Assembly: GCF_013409995.1 (NCBI RefSeq) | Contig: NZ_JACCBX010000001.1 | Coordinates: forward strand, 494,932 to 558,931 | Direction: 5' to 3' | Origin: Neobacillus driksii | GTDB lineage: Bacteria > Bacillota > Bacilli > Bacillales > Cytobacillaceae | Length of the DNA stretch: 64,000 nucleotides | Part shown: piece by piece, positions 32,744 to 43,600 of the stretch | Numbering within the stretch: the stretch's first letter is position 1 | Layout: the number at the start of each line of letters is the position of its first letter | Notes under the pieces: generated by a model | Databases searched by the model: none | Told to the model about the DNA's origin: nothing | The model's input: only the letters and a program-made list of their open reading frames with translations | Translations under genes and position numbers: made by a program

Positions 32744-35131
32744 ATGTTGAACCAACTTATTAAAAAAGCAGCTGTTCTAGGATCAGGAGTCATGGGGTCG
32801 GGGATTGCCGCCCATCTAGCAAACATCGGGATACCGACATTATTATTGGATATTGTACCTCGGGAGTTAACCGACGACGAAAAGGCAAAAGGACTAACAT
32901 TGGGAGATAAGCAGGTCCGTAATCGCATCAGCAGCCAATCAATCCAAAAATTATTAAAACAAAAACCAGCTCCTTTAGCGGTCAAAAAGAACTTGGCATT
33001 AATCGAATCGGGGAATTTAGAAGACGACCTAGTGAAATTAAAAGATGTGGATTGGGTAATCGAGGTTGTTGTTGAGAATCTCAATGTGAAGAAACAAGTA
33101 TTTGAGAAAGTTGACCAATATAGAAAACCTGGAAGCATTATCAGTTCCAATACATCCGGGATATCTGTTGAAGCGATGGCAGAAGGAAGATCAGAGGATT
33201 TTAAGAAGCATTTTCTTGGTACCCACTTCTTTAACCCGCCAAGATACTTAAAATTACTTGAAGTGATTCCTACACAGTATACGAGCCAAGAAGTTGTTTC
33301 ATTCATGAAAACGTTTGGTGAGGATGTTTTAGGAAAAGGTGTTGTTCTTGCAAAGGATACACCGAACTTTATCGCTAACCGGATTGGAACCTATGGTCTC
33401 CTTATTACAGTTCAAGAAATGCTAAAGGGCGGTTATAGTGTTGGGGAAGTTGATTCTGTTACTGGTCCATTAGTCGGTCGCCCTTCAAGTGCAACTTTCC
33501 GCACGTTAGATGTAGTTGGGTTAGATACCTTCGCACATGTCGCAGGCAATGTAAATGAAAAAGTAACCGGAAAGGAAAAGGAAGTATTTGAAGTCCCTTC
33601 ATTTATGAAAACCATGCTTGAAAAAGGCTGGCTCGGTAGTAAATCTGCTCAAGGCTTCTACTTGAAGAAAGGGAAAGAAATCCTTGAACTTGACCCAGGT
33701 ACTTTAGAATATATTCCTCGTAAGAAGCTTTCAACTGCCGCAACAGAAATGAGCAAGCAGGAAAAAGGCACTTCGAGTAAATTGAAAGCGCTTGTATATG
33801 CAAATGACCGCGCAGGTGAGTTGCTGTGGAACATCTTCAGTCCTGTACTTGTATACTCTGCACAGCTTTTGGGTGAAATTGCTGACACAGTGGTCGACAT
33901 TGACCGGGCCATGAAATGGGGCTTTGGCTGGGAAATGGGTCCATTTGAAACCTGGGATGCAATTGGTTTAGAAAAGTCAGTCGCGAAGATGAGGGAAAAT
34001 GGGCTTGAAATCCCTATTTGGATATCAGAAATGCTTGCGAAGGGGCATACATCTTTCTATCTAGAGGAAAATGGCGAAAAATTCTTTTATAAAAATGGTG
34101 AATACCGCTTAGTTGAAAGTAATCCAAAAGCAATTGACTTGAAAAAAATAAAAAAACAAAAAGGTGTTATTAAAAAGAATGCAGGTGCCAGTTTAATTGA
34201 TTTAGGTGATGGGGTCGCTCTCTTAGAATTCCATTCTCCGAACAATGCTATCGGTCTTGATATTATTCAGATGCTTAATTTTGCAATTGACGAGGTAGAG
34301 AAAAATTACAAAGGTTTAGTAATCGGAAACCAAGGCAAGAACTTCTGTGTTGGTGCCAACCTAGCCATGATGCTAATGGAAGCACAGGATGATAATATTT
34401 ATGAGCTTGAAATGGTAGTCCATCAGTTCCAAAATGCAATGATGAAAGTAAAATATAGCGCAAAACCAGTGGTGGCAGCACCATTTGCAATGACGCTTGG
34501 AGGTGGCGCCGAGGTTTGTTTACCTGCAGCGCACATTCAAGCGTCTGCTGAAACCTATATGGGTCTTGTCGAAGTAGGTGTCGGATTGCTTCCAGGCGGC
34601 GGCGGAAACAAAGAACTATATATAAAACATTTAGAAGGCATGCCAAATGGTGTTCCATTTGACCTTCAAGCTGTTGCCAATAAAGTCTTTGAAACCATCG
34701 CTATGGCAAAAGTTTCAACTTCTGGTGAGGAAGCACGTGAGAATAACTTCTTAGGATTAGCGGATGGAATTAGTATTAACGGAGACCACCAATTATACGA
34801 TGCAAAGCAGGCTGTTCTAGCATTACATGAGCAGGGTTATGTGCAAAAAGCCCGGAAAAAGGTGCCGGTAGTGGGTGAAACAGGTTACGCTACACTATTA
34901 CTTGGTGCACAATCCATGTTCTTATCTGGATATATTTCAGAGCATGATTTAAAAATCGCCAAAAAAGTAGCTTTTGTTATTGCTGGTGGAAAGGTGCCAT
35001 TTGGTACGGAAGTAGATGAGCAATACTTATTGGATTTAGAAAGAGAAGCATTCTTAAACTTAATAAGAGAAGGTAAGACGCAACAACGTATGCAGCACAT
35101 GCTTGTTAAAGGAAAGCCACTTAGAAATTAA
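32744..35131 (+). CDS. fadN: 3-hydroxyacyl-CoA dehydrogenase / enoyl-CoA hydratase
   Basis: 795 residues (789 in B. subtilis). N-terminal NAD-binding dehydrogenase (AVLGSGVMGSGIAAHLANIG, about 9-28; HFFNPPRYLKLLEVI), a C-terminal dehydrogenase domain, and a crotonase-like hydratase domain (about 490-700, GNQGKNFCVGANLAMM, TLGGGAEVCLPA). Catalyses the two middle steps of beta-oxidation. The ATG at 32744 follows AAAGGGGGAG; longer frames would overlap the operator. First gene of fadN-fadA-fadE. Confidence 0.93.
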   Translation: MLNQLIKKAAVLGSGVMGSGIAAHLANIGIPTLLLDIVPRELTDDEKAKGLTLGDKQVRNRISSQSIQKLLKQKPAPLAVKKNLALIESGNLEDDLVKLKDVDWVIEVVVENLNVKKQVFEKVDQYRKPGSIISSNTSGISVEAMAEGRSEDFKKHFLGTHFFNPPRYLKLLEVIPTQYTSQEVVSFMKTFGEDVLGKGVVLAKDTPNFIANRIGTYGLLITVQEMLKGGYSVGEVDSVTGPLVGRPSSATFRTLDVVGLDTFAHVAGNVNEKVTGKEKEVFEVPSFMKTMLEKGWLGSKSAQGFYLKKGKEILELDPGTLEYIPRKKLSTAATEMSKQEKGTSSKLKALVYANDRAGELLWNIFSPVLVYSAQLLGEIADTVVDIDRAMKWGFGWEMGPFETWDAIGLEKSVAKMRENGLEIPIWISEMLAKGHTSFYLEENGEKFFYKNGEYRLVESNPKAIDLKKIKKQKGVIKKNAGASLIDLGDGVALLEFHSPNNAIGLDIIQMLNFAIDEVEKNYKGLVIGNQGKNFCVGANLAMMLMEAQDDNIYELEMVVHQFQNAMMKVKYSAKPVVAAPFAMTLGGGAEVCLPAAHIQASAETYMGLVEVGVGLLPGGGGNKELYIKHLEGMPNGVPFDLQAVANKVFETIAMAKVSTSGEEARENNFLGLADGISINGDHQLYDAKQAVLALHEQGYVQKARKKVPVVGETGYATLLLGAQSMFLSGYISEHDLKIAKKVAFVIAGGKVPFGTEVDEQYLLDLEREAFLNLIREGKTQQRMQHMLVKGKPLRN

Positions 35132-35180
35132 ACAGAAAAGCATATGCGCTTTGTCCAGGGAAAAATGCAGTTCAATTTTT

Positions 35181-35200
35181 CCTAAGTGAAGCTAGACAAA
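35181..35200 (+). repeat. short dispersed repeat remnant (AGCTAGACAA family)
   Basis: CCTAAGTGAAGCTAGACAAA, one base shorter than the segment at 17377-17397. Lies in the 105-bp gap between fadN and fadA. Confidence 0.55.
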
Positions 35201-35236
35201 TAGATTGCTATTATATGAGGAAAGTGAGGGAACGAA

Positions 35237-36412
35237 ATGAGAGAAGCGGTAATCGTAGCGGGAGCTCGGACCCCGGTAGGGAAAGCGAAAAAAGGAACGC
35301 TTGCACATGTTCGCCCTGATGATTTGGGAGCATTGGTCGTAAAAGAAACATTAAAGCGTGCCGGAAATTATGAAGGAAATATTGATGATTTAGTTTTTGG
35401 GTGTGCAATGCCAGAAGCAGAGCAGGGAAATAACATGGCTCGTAATATTGGTGCCTTAGCTGGCCTGCCGCATACAGTACCTGCCATCACCATTAATCGC
35501 TTTTGTTCATCTGGACTTCAGGCGATCGCTTATGCAGCGCAGGGAATCATGCTCGGACATACCGACACAGCCATTGCTGGTGGATCGGAGTCGATGAGTC
35601 TGATTCCTATGATGGGCCATGTTGTTCGTCCAAATATCAAATTAGCTGAAACAGCTCCCGAATATTATATGGGCATGGGGCATACCGCAGAAGAAGTAGC
35701 AAAAAAATATGGTATTAGTCGTGAAGACCAGGACGCATTTGCCGTTCGCAGTCATCAGAAAGCGGCAAAAGCGATCCAGGAAGGGAAATTTGTTGACGAA
35801 ATTGTTCCCGTTAATACTATCTCCCGTTCAGTGGGAAAAGACAACAAGCTTGTCGAAAAAACAATACAATTTTCTCAAGATGAGGGAGTTCGACCAGATA
35901 CAAACGTACAGTCACTTTCAAAACTTCGACCAGCATTTTCGGTGACTGGTTCAGTTACTGCAGGTAACGCCTCGCAAACAAGTGATGGGGCGGCAGCCTT
36001 AATGATTATGGATCGTGAAAAGGCGGAATCACTTGGATTAAAGCCATTAGCTAAGTTCCGATCATTTGCAGTTGGGGGGGTACCGCCGGAAATAATGGGA
36101 GTTGGTCCTGTAGTGGCCGTACCAAAGGCAGTGAGATTAGCTGGATTAGAAATGTCCGATATTAACCTGTTTGAATTGAACGAAGCATTTGCATCACAGT
36201 CCCTTCAAGTCATTCGTGAGCTCGGGTTGGATGAAGAAAAAGTAAACGTAAATGGAGGCGCCATCGCACTAGGACATCCACTAGGATGTACAGGCGCAAA
36301 ACTCACCTTAACCCTTATTCATGAACTAAAGCGTCGTCAACAGCAATTCGGCGTAGTAACCATGTGTATTGGCGGCGGAATGGGCGCGGCTGGAGTATTT
36401 GAGCTTTTATAA
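35237..36412 (+). CDS. fadA: acetyl-CoA C-acyltransferase (3-ketoacyl-CoA thiolase)
   Basis: 391 residues. Nucleophile Cys90 in [27 protein letters not shown] with the catalytic His (about 345-359), and the second cysteine in [11 protein letters not shown] near the C-terminus. Performs thiolytic cleavage in the last step of each beta-oxidation cycle. ATG follows GAGGAAAGTGAGGG. Between fadN and fadE; expected to be in the same FadR regulon. Confidence 0.95.
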   Translation: MREAVIVAGARTPVGKAKKGTLAHVRPDDLGALVVKETLKRAGNYEGNIDDLVFGCAMPEAEQGNNMARNIGALAGLPHTVPAITINRFCSSGLQAIAYAAQGIMLGHTDTAIAGGSESMSLIPMMGHVVRPNIKLAETAPEYYMGMGHTAEEVAKKYGISREDQDAFAVRSHQKAAKAIQEGKFVDEIVPVNTISRSVGKDNKLVEKTIQFSQDEGVRPDTNVQSLSKLRPAFSVTGSVTAGNASQTSDGAAALMIMDREKAESLGLKPLAKFRSFAVGGVPPEIMGVGPVVAVPKAVRLAGLEMSDINLFELNEAFASQSLQVIRELGLDEEKVNVNGGAIALGHPLGCTGAKLTLTLIHELKRRQQQFGVVTMCIGGGMGAAGVFELL

Positions 36413-36433
36413 AAAGAATAGGAGGAATTATAA

Positions 36434-38218
36434 ATGACACAACAAACTGAAAAAATTATTAAAGGCGGAAGCTTTTTAATCGATGATATTTCCTATGACC
36501 GAATTCTAACACCAGAAGATTTTAACGAAGAACAGCTTATGATTGCTAAAACAGCAGAAGACTTCATAGAAAAAGAAGTACTTCCACAGTTAGAACATCT
36601 TGAGAACCATGAATTTGATCGTACTGTAAAATTATTGAAACAAGCGGGTGATCTAGGTCTATTAGCAGCAGATGTTCCTGAAGAATACGAAGGGTTAGGT
36701 TTAGATAAAGTAACTTCGTCGCTTGTAACTGAAAAAATGTCAAAGGCCGGCGGTTTCTCATTATCCTATGGAGCGCATGTTGGTATCGGCTCACTTCCAA
36801 TCGTTTTATTCGGAAACGAAGAGCAAAAGAAAAAATATTTACCTGCACTTGCTTCTGGTGAAAAAATCGCTGCCTACGCTTTAACAGAACCAGGTTCAGG
36901 ATCTGACGCTCTTGGGGCAAGAACAACAGCAAAATTAAATGCAGAAGGTACCCATTATATTCTTAACGGTGAAAAGCAGTGGATTACCAACGCAGGTTTT
37001 GCCGATGTATTCGTCGTGTATACAAAAATTGATGGTGAACACTTTACGGCGTTCATCGTTGAGAGAGACCTCCCAGGCGTTTCTACAGGTGCCGAAGAGA
37101 AGAAAATGGGAATTAAGAGTTCCTCAACTCGTACTCTAATCCTAGAAGATGTACCTGTTCCTGTTGAAAATCTATTAGGGGAATATGGAAAAGGGCACGT
37201 AATTGCGTTTAATATCTTAAACATTGGACGTTATAAGTTAGCTGTCGGCGGTGTAGGCGGATCTAAAAATGCATTTGAGTTAGCAGTTAAATATGCAAAT
37301 GGCCGTAAGCAATTTAATACACCGATATCCCAGTTCAATTTAACAAAAGAAAAATTCGGTACTATGGCTTCCAAAATCTACGCAGCTGAAAGCTCTGTCT
37401 ATCGTACGATTGGATTGTACGAAGAAAATCAAGGAAAACTTACAACTGAAGAGCAAAAGGATATAAAATTGGTGGCAAATTCAATTGCTGAGTACGCAAT
37501 TGAATGCTCAGTTAATAAATTTTTCTGTAGTGAAGTATTAGATTATGTGGTAGATGAAGGTGTTCAAATTCATGGTGGATACGGCTTTATGCAAGAGTAT
37601 ACGATTGAAAGAGCATACCGTGACTCTCGTATAAATCGTATTTTTGAAGGTACAAATGAAATTAACCGACTCCTAGTACCAGGAACTTATATTAAAAAGG
37701 CATTCAAAGGAGAACTTCCATTATTCCAAAAAGCCATGGCACTCCAAGAAGAAATCATGATGTTAATGCCTGATGAGCCAGGTGATGAGCCGCTTGCTCA
37801 AGAGAAACATTTAGTAAGCAATGCGAAGAAAATTGGCTTGCTGGCTGCTGGGTTAGCTGCACAAAAATTTGGTAAGGCACTAGAGAAAGAACAAGAAATC
37901 TTATCTAATATTGCAGATATTGTTTCTAATGCTTATGCAATGGAATCTGCACTGTTAAGAACTGAAAAAGCAATCGCCAAGACAGGTCTTGACAAAAACA
38001 AACAAAAACTTCTTTATACACAAATATTCTGTCAAGAAGCTTTCAACGAAATCGAGCAGCATGCAAAAGAAACACTAGTTGCAACCGAACAAGGTGATAC
38101 TCTCCGTATGCTCGTATCAGCACTGCGTAAATTAACTCGTCATACACCAATCAATGTAATTGGTAAGAAACGTGAAGCTGCTGACGTTCTGATTGAAGCT
38201 GAACGCTATATCGTTTAA
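36434..38218 (+). CDS. fadE: acyl-CoA dehydrogenase
   Basis: 594 residues, the long FadE/VLCAD-like type of Bacillus with a C-terminal extension. YALTEPGSGSDALGA and GEKQWITNAGFADVFVVY are flavin-site motifs; GGYGFMQEYTIERAYRDSR and IFEGTNEINR (catalytic Glu) follow. Does the first oxidation of beta-oxidation. 21 bp after fadA with AGGAGG before the ATG; a terminator follows. Confidence 0.95.
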   Translation: MTQQTEKIIKGGSFLIDDISYDRILTPEDFNEEQLMIAKTAEDFIEKEVLPQLEHLENHEFDRTVKLLKQAGDLGLLAADVPEEYEGLGLDKVTSSLVTEKMSKAGGFSLSYGAHVGIGSLPIVLFGNEEQKKKYLPALASGEKIAAYALTEPGSGSDALGARTTAKLNAEGTHYILNGEKQWITNAGFADVFVVYTKIDGEHFTAFIVERDLPGVSTGAEEKKMGIKSSSTRTLILEDVPVPVENLLGEYGKGHVIAFNILNIGRYKLAVGGVGGSKNAFELAVKYANGRKQFNTPISQFNLTKEKFGTMASKIYAAESSVYRTIGLYEENQGKLTTEEQKDIKLVANSIAEYAIECSVNKFFCSEVLDYVVDEGVQIHGGYGFMQEYTIERAYRDSRINRIFEGTNEINRLLVPGTYIKKAFKGELPLFQKAMALQEEIMMLMPDEPGDEPLAQEKHLVSNAKKIGLLAAGLAAQKFGKALEKEQEILSNIADIVSNAYAMESALLRTEKAIAKTGLDKNKQKLLYTQIFCQEAFNEIEQHAKETLVATEQGDTLRMLVSALRKLTRHTPINVIGKKREAADVLIEAERYIV

Positions 38219-38224
38219 TTTATC

Positions 38225-38269
38225 AACTTCAGGTTCCCGACGATTTTGCAGGAGCCTGAAGTTTTTTCT
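38225..38269 (+). terminator. terminator of fadNAE
   Basis: AACTTCAGG (38225-38233) pairs with CCTGAAGTT (38255-38263), with inner pairing TCC/GGA, then T6. Confidence 0.85.
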
Positions 38270-38395
38270 ATATGTTAGCAGGATTTTTGCAGAATTAGTC
38301 GAAATTTTAAACGGATGCGTTTTTACTTTTAATCCCGTTATGTTACTATCAAAGTGACGAGAAATGTCATGAATGTTTTAGAGGAGGGTGGACAG

Positions 38396-38752
38396 ATGTC
38401 GCTTACTTTTTACTGGTATCCTAAATGCGGGACATGCCGAAATGCAAAGAAATGGCTAGATGATCATCATCTTTCCTACAATGCAATACATATTGTTGAA
38501 ACTCCACCAACTCGCGCTGAACTTCAGGATATCTACGAAAAGAGCAATCTTGAGTTAAAGAAGTTCTTTAATACAAGCGGGCAAAAGTATCGTGAACTGG
38601 GTATTAAGGATAAAATATCCACTGCTTCTGAAGATGAGCTGCTAGATCTGTTAGCCTCAGATGGGATGTTAATCAAAAGACCATTAGTAACGGATGGAGT
38701 AAAAGTGACTGTTGGCTTTAAAGAAGAAGAGTATGAGAAAATGTGGCTGTAA
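38396..38752 (+). CDS. yusI: Spx/ArsC-family protein YusI
   Basis: 118 residues, thioredoxin-like ArsC/Spx fold. Has CGTC-type motif in YPKCGTCRNAKKWL (Cys8 and Cys11 region) and the IKRPLVTDG loop (about 92-100). Could be an arsenate reductase-like or redox regulator; function unproven. ATG at 38396 behind GAGGAGGGTGG. Same position before gcvH as in B. subtilis. Confidence 0.85.
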   Translation: MSLTFYWYPKCGTCRNAKKWLDDHHLSYNAIHIVETPPTRAELQDIYEKSNLELKKFFNTSGQKYRELGIKDKISTASEDELLDLLASDGMLIKRPLVTDGVKVTVGFKEEEYEKMWL

Positions 38753-38834
38753 CCATTATCATTACTTTTCAAAAAGTTATCGGTACCAATCAATGTTATT
38801 AAACAATTCTAGAAAATAATGGAGGGATTTTGTA

Positions 38835-39218
38835 ATGACTACACCAAAGGAATTGCGTTATTCTGAAGAACATGAGTGGGTAAAGGTTGAAGGAGAAACA
38901 GTTCGCGTAGGAATCACTCACTTTGCTCAATCTGAGCTAGGTGATATCGTTTTCGTTGAACTTCCTGAAGTTGGTGACGAAGTGACTGCAGATGAGCCTT
39001 TTGGCAGCGTTGAATCCGTAAAAACTGTTTCAGAATTATATGCGCCATTAAGCGGCAAGGTTGTTGCTGTCAACGAAGATTTAAGTGACAGCCCTGAATT
39101 CGTAAACGAATCTCCATATGAAAAAGCATGGATGATTGTCATCGAGCCTACTAATAGCAGTGAAATGGACAAGCTAATGACTGCAGAACAATATGAAGAA
39201 ATGATTAAAGAAGACTAA
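38835..39218 (+). CDS. gcvH: glycine cleavage system H protein
   Basis: 127 residues. Lipoyl domain with [15 protein letters not shown], lipoyl-accepting Lys63. Besides glycine cleavage, GcvH is in B. subtilis the scaffold on which octanoate is placed for lipoate assembly; LipA is also encoded in this window. ATG 8 nt after GGAGG; terminator follows. Confidence 0.97.
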   Translation: MTTPKELRYSEEHEWVKVEGETVRVGITHFAQSELGDIVFVELPEVGDEVTADEPFGSVESVKTVSELYAPLSGKVVAVNEDLSDSPEFVNESPYEKAWMIVIEPTNSSEMDKLMTAEQYEEMIKED

Positions 39219-39226
39219 TTTTTCGT

Positions 39227-39256
39227 AAACACCTTGTTTTACAAGGTGTTTTTTAT
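39227..39256 (+). terminator. terminator of gcvH
   Basis: AAACACCTTG (39227-39236) pairs with CAAGGTGTTT (39242-39251), then T run. Confidence 0.9.
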
Positions 39257-39333
39257 ATGGGAAAAATTCGCACCTTGTATATGCTGAATCCAGGGGATAC
39301 TAGAATAAACTTTACTTAAAAGGAGCTCTTGGT

Positions 39334-39573
39334 ATGACATTGAAGCAGCAAAAAGTTGATGTGACAGATCGAGTAATTGGAAAAATGAAAAATGGTGAAA
39401 TGGAATTATTTCTTGATAACACTTCCATAGGAAAAATACAGTTACCAGGGGACATGACTTTTCAGTTAGATCAACGATTTGAGGTAGAACAGCGAAAGAT
39501 TTTTCAAAATGTAACAGTTACGGAACAGCCTGATGCAAAATATACAGATTGTGATAATGGTGGCTGGTGTTAG
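39334..39573 (+). CDS. yusG: YusG-like DUF2553 protein
   Basis: 79 residues, small beta-rich protein of the YusG family, ending in CDNGGWC. Function unknown. ATG follows AAAAGGAGCTCTTGGT. Place between gcvH and yusF as in B. subtilis supports the name. Confidence 0.8.
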   Translation: MTLKQQKVDVTDRVIGKMKNGEMELFLDNTSIGKIQLPGDMTFQLDQRFEVEQRKIFQNVTVTEQPDAKYTDCDNGGWC

Positions 39574-39619
39574 GCAATCAAAGCAAACACCTATTATTAA
39601 AAAAGAAAATCGTGGTATA

Positions 39620-39662
39620 GTTAACATATTCACACATTATTAAATTTGTGGAATATGTTAAC
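39620..39662. promoter_or_regulatory. 12-bp inverted repeat between yusG and yusF
   Basis: GTTAACATATTC (39620-39631) and its exact complement (39651-39662), 19 bp apart; adjacent ACA/TGT extends the pairing with one bulge. No T tract. Could be an operator for a dimer or an RNA hairpin. Confidence 0.5.
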
Positions 39663-39704
39663 ATCAAACAAATAACTCTCTTTCGTATAGGTGATGAATG
39701 ATGA

Positions 39705-40058
39705 ATGACTACGTATGGTGATAAAGTTCTGATTGTTGAAGGAAAATCAGATAAGAAAAAGGTAAAAAGTATCCTCAAGGAGCCAATGGAGATTGTCTGT
39801 ACAAATGGAACAATCAGCATGGCCAAATTGGATGAATTAATTGATACCCTTGAAGATAAAGAGGTCTATATCCTCGTCGATGCTGATGATGCAGGTGAGA
39901 AACTTCGCAAACAATTGAAAAGGGAATTTCCACAAGCGGAACATATTTATATAGACCGGATGTACCGTGAAGTAGCCACTGCACCAGTGTACCATCTTGC
40001 CACTGTCCTTTTGGGTGCAAACATCGATGTTCATTCTGAATTTTTAGAAATGGGTTAA
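39705..40058 (+). CDS. yusF: Toprim-domain protein YusF
   Basis: 117 residues, a bare Toprim fold. Glu12 in LIVEGKSDKK and the acidic DADDAG motif (Asp59, Asp61, Asp62) bind Mg as in primases, OLD nucleases and RNase M5. The biological substrate is unknown. ATG at 39705 behind AGGTGATG. Four bases before yusE. Confidence 0.85.
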   Translation: MTTYGDKVLIVEGKSDKKKVKSILKEPMEIVCTNGTISMAKLDELIDTLEDKEVYILVDADDAGEKLRKQLKREFPQAEHIYIDRMYREVATAPVYHLATVLLGANIDVHSEFLEMG

Positions 40059-40062
40059 AAAA

Positions 40063-40371
40063 ATGAACGAATGGAACCTAGATGAGGTATCATCATTCTT
40101 AAATAGTCATTCATCCGGACTCATTTACTTCTATACACCTTTATGCGGAACTTGTCAGGTAGCATCAAGGATGCTCCAGGTCATTGAAAATATGGTTGAT
40201 GTGAAAATAGGGAAAATGAATCTGAATTTTTACCCTGAGCTTGCAGAAAAATTTCAAATTGAAAGTGTTCCCTGCTTGCTTCTTATAAAGGATGGAGAAA
40301 TAGTTGAGATGATTTATGCATTCAACTCTGTTCCTTTCTTATTTGAAAAAATAAAATACTTTTTTGACTAA
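40063..40371 (+). CDS. yusE: thioredoxin-like protein YusE
   Basis: 102 residues, thioredoxin fold with active site Cys28-Gly-Thr-Cys31 and the cis-Pro segment VPCLLLI. Likely a cytoplasmic thiol oxidoreductase; partner unknown. Starts 4 bp after yusF. Confidence 0.85.
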   Translation: MNEWNLDEVSSFLNSHSSGLIYFYTPLCGTCQVASRMLQVIENMVDVKIGKMNLNFYPELAEKFQIESVPCLLLIKDGEIVEMIYAFNSVPFLFEKIKYFFD

Positions 40372-40399
40372 AACAGATGTCCTATCATCTGTTTTTTTG
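40371..40399 (+). terminator. terminator of yusF-yusE
   Basis: AAACAGATG (40371-40379) pairs with CATCTGTTT (40386-40394), then Ts. Confidence 0.85.
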
Positions 40400-40448
40400 T
40401 GTTAAAAAAGTAGTAAATCCTTTTGGGAACTTTTAAATGAAAATGGTT

Positions 40449-40486
40449 CTAATACTTAGATTAATAATGGGTATTAAGTATTAGAA
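40449..40486. promoter_or_regulatory. 11-bp inverted repeat upstream of the subtilase
   Basis: TCTAATACTTA (40449-40459) and TAAGTATTAGA (40476-40486) form a perfect pair with a 16-bp centre. A likely SigA promoter TTGACT-N17-TAAACT (40524-40552) lies 38 bp downstream. Candidate operator of a protease regulator, or RNA hairpin. Confidence 0.5.
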
Positions 40487-40643
40487 AAAATGGTTAAATA
40501 AGCATATTTTTGCGAAATATTATTTGACTATTTGTAAAATTTTAACTAAACTAGAATAGTGTGATAATTTTGAAGATTAATAGGAGGGATGTTCCTTAAT
40601 TTTCTGTGGTGACTTATATATATATATTTAGGGGGGAAAGAAT

Positions 40644-43600
40644 TTGAAATTCAAAACTAGCATGTCGCTAGCTCTTGCATCATTACTAGTGTTCTCAAAC
40701 ACCGCAATGGCTGCTAGCAAACCATTATTAAAGCCTGAAGCAGTGAAACCTCAAAGAGATTTCGCAAAGTCCATTAACTTTAAAAATGGTCTAAATAATG
40801 CAGCGTATAAAAAGAGTGATAAGGTTCGTGTAATTGTTGAAGTCGAAGGTGAACCTGCGATTACATATGCAACCAAGCAAGGAAAGAAATATAATGAACT
40901 ATCAAAGTCTGTTAAAGAACAGCTTCAAAATGATATTTTAAAAGAACAAAATGCAGTTAAATCAAAAATAACTTCAAAATCTGTAAAAATGCAATTCAAG
41001 GAAAGTTTTACTACAGCTGTTAATGGTTTCAGTGGTATCGTCGAATACGGCCAAATTGAAGCAATTAAAAGTGTTGATGGAGTAACAAAAGTAACAATTG
41101 CAAACGAATATCAGCGTCCGGAAACGACTCCGGAAATGAAATATAGTAAGGAAATTGTCCAAGCACAAAACACTTGGGATGATTACGGAGTAAAAGGTGA
41201 AGGAATGGTTGTTGGTATTATTGATACCGGAATCGATCCTAGCCATAAAGATATGGTCTTAACGGATGCCACTAAAGCTGATTTAACAAAAGCAGAGGTT
41301 GAAGCTGCGATCGCAGAAAAAGGCGTTCAAGGTCAATACTTTACCGACAAAGTACCTTATGGTTATAACTATTATGATGAAAATAACGAAATTCTTGACA
41401 TCGGCCCAGATGCTTCCATGCACGGAATGCATGTTGCGGGTACTGTAGGAGCAAATGGTAATGAGGAAGAAGGCGGTCTTAAAGGAGTTGCTCCTGAAGC
41501 GCAATTACTTGCTCTAAAAGTGTTTGGTAATGACCCAGAGATGCCGTCAACATGGAGTGATATCATCATTAAAGCAATCGATGATGCAATCCAAATGGAC
41601 GCAGATGTAGTCAACATGAGCTTGGGCTCAACAGGTGCATTTGTGCTTCCAGATGACCCAGAGCAAATGGCAGTCAAAAGAGCTGTTGACAATGGGGTGT
41701 TAATGTCTATTTCTGCAGGTAACTCTAATCATTTTGGAGATGGATACTTTAACCCGCTTTCTGCAAATCCAGATAAAGGGGTTGTTGGTTCACCTGGTTT
41801 ATCTACAGAATCTTTACAGGTAGCTTCACTAGAAAATAGCTTTATTGACTTATTTGCAGCCACTTATTCATATGGCGAAACTGTAGGTAAAGCACCATTT
41901 TTATCTGCAAGCTCTGTTGATCCTAATTCATTAGAACAGAAATCTTTTGAAATTCTTGACGCAGGACTTGGAAAACCAGAAGAATTCGCAGGTAAGGATT
42001 TCACTGGCAAAATTGCATTAGTAAAACGTGGAGAGCTTGATTTCGTTGTTAAAGCACTAAATGCACAAGCTGCAGGAGCTGCTGGTGTTATTGTTTACAA
42101 CCATTCTGATGGTTACGTAAGCATGGCAACTTCTCCAGAAATTAAGATTCCGCAACTATTTATGCTAAAAACAGATGGGGAATTATTAAAAGCGCAATTA
42201 GATAGTGGTACTCCTGTAACCATTGAATTCCAAGGTGATCAGGTGACTGCTGCTAATCCAACTGCAGATCAAATGTCTGGCTTTACATCATGGGGTGTAA
42301 CTCCAAATCTTGACTTCAAGCCAGAAATCACTGCACCAGGTGGAAATATTTTATCTACTTTAAATAAAGACCAGTACGGTGTTATGAGTGGTACGTCAAT
42401 GGCAGCACCACACGTATCCGGCGGCTCTGCTCTAGTTCTTGAACGTGTAGAAAAAGATTTCCCTAGTCTCACAGGTGCAGCAAAAGTAAATATGGCAAAA
42501 AATATTCTAATGAACACAAGTAAGGTTGTTGAGGATAAAGGCGTATATAATAACGCATATATGCATAATCCGTATTCTCCTCGCCGTCAAGGTGGCGGCT
42601 TAATGCAACTTCATTCAGCTCTAAGCACACCGGTTGTGGTGACGAATGAAGCTACAAATGAAGCTAAAATAGCATTAAAGGAAATCAAAGATAATAAAGC
42701 AACATTTACATTGAAGGCTCAAAACTTCTCAAGTGAAGCTGTCACTTATAATGTAAGTGGAAATGTATTAACAGATTTAGTTATTGATGGCGTAGATCAA
42801 TTAGAATCTCAAGGTATCTATAAAGCAGGCACAATTTCAGCGTCGGCTCCTTGGGAAGGTGAATTCCCAATTTCCTTTAGTACAAATCAACTGACTGTTC
42901 CTGCAAATGGAAGTGCATCAGTAATCGTTACTGTGGACTTAAATGATACTGTTGAGTGGGGTTACAATGCACCACTAGATGAGATCTTTGAAAATGGTTA
43001 CTTTGTAGAAGGATTTGTTACATTAACAGATGTTAATGACAAAAACCCAGCTGTAAATGTACCATACGTTGGGTTTAATGGTGATTGGAATCAAGCTCCT
43101 ATCGTAGATCCAAGTATTTATGATGAAAACATCAATGCTTCTTTCTATGGCTGGACTGGAATGGTTACATCTGCTGGTGATGACAATTACAACTACTTAG
43201 GAACTAACCCAGCTGATGAATCGGCATCAGCAACTAACATTGCTTTCTCTCCAAATGGTGACGGTGCAAGTGATGATGCAATGCCAATTCTATCATTCTT
43301 GAGAAATGCTAAATCAGTAGAATACAAGATTGTAGATAAAGACGGAAATGTACTTCGTAAACTAAATTCTGCAGAAAATGTTCGTAAGAATTTCAATGAT
43401 GGCGGTACAGCACCACAATACAATATTGTGACTGAAGCTGCTTGGGATGGAAAAGTAAAGAACAAATTAGTTCCTGATGGTGAATATTTCTACGAAATCT
43501 CATCTACTATTGATTTTGAAGGTAAAGAACCACAAAAGGTTACTTTCCCAGTTGTTGTTGATACTGTAGCACCAGAAGTGACTGCAAGTGTTACCGGTAA

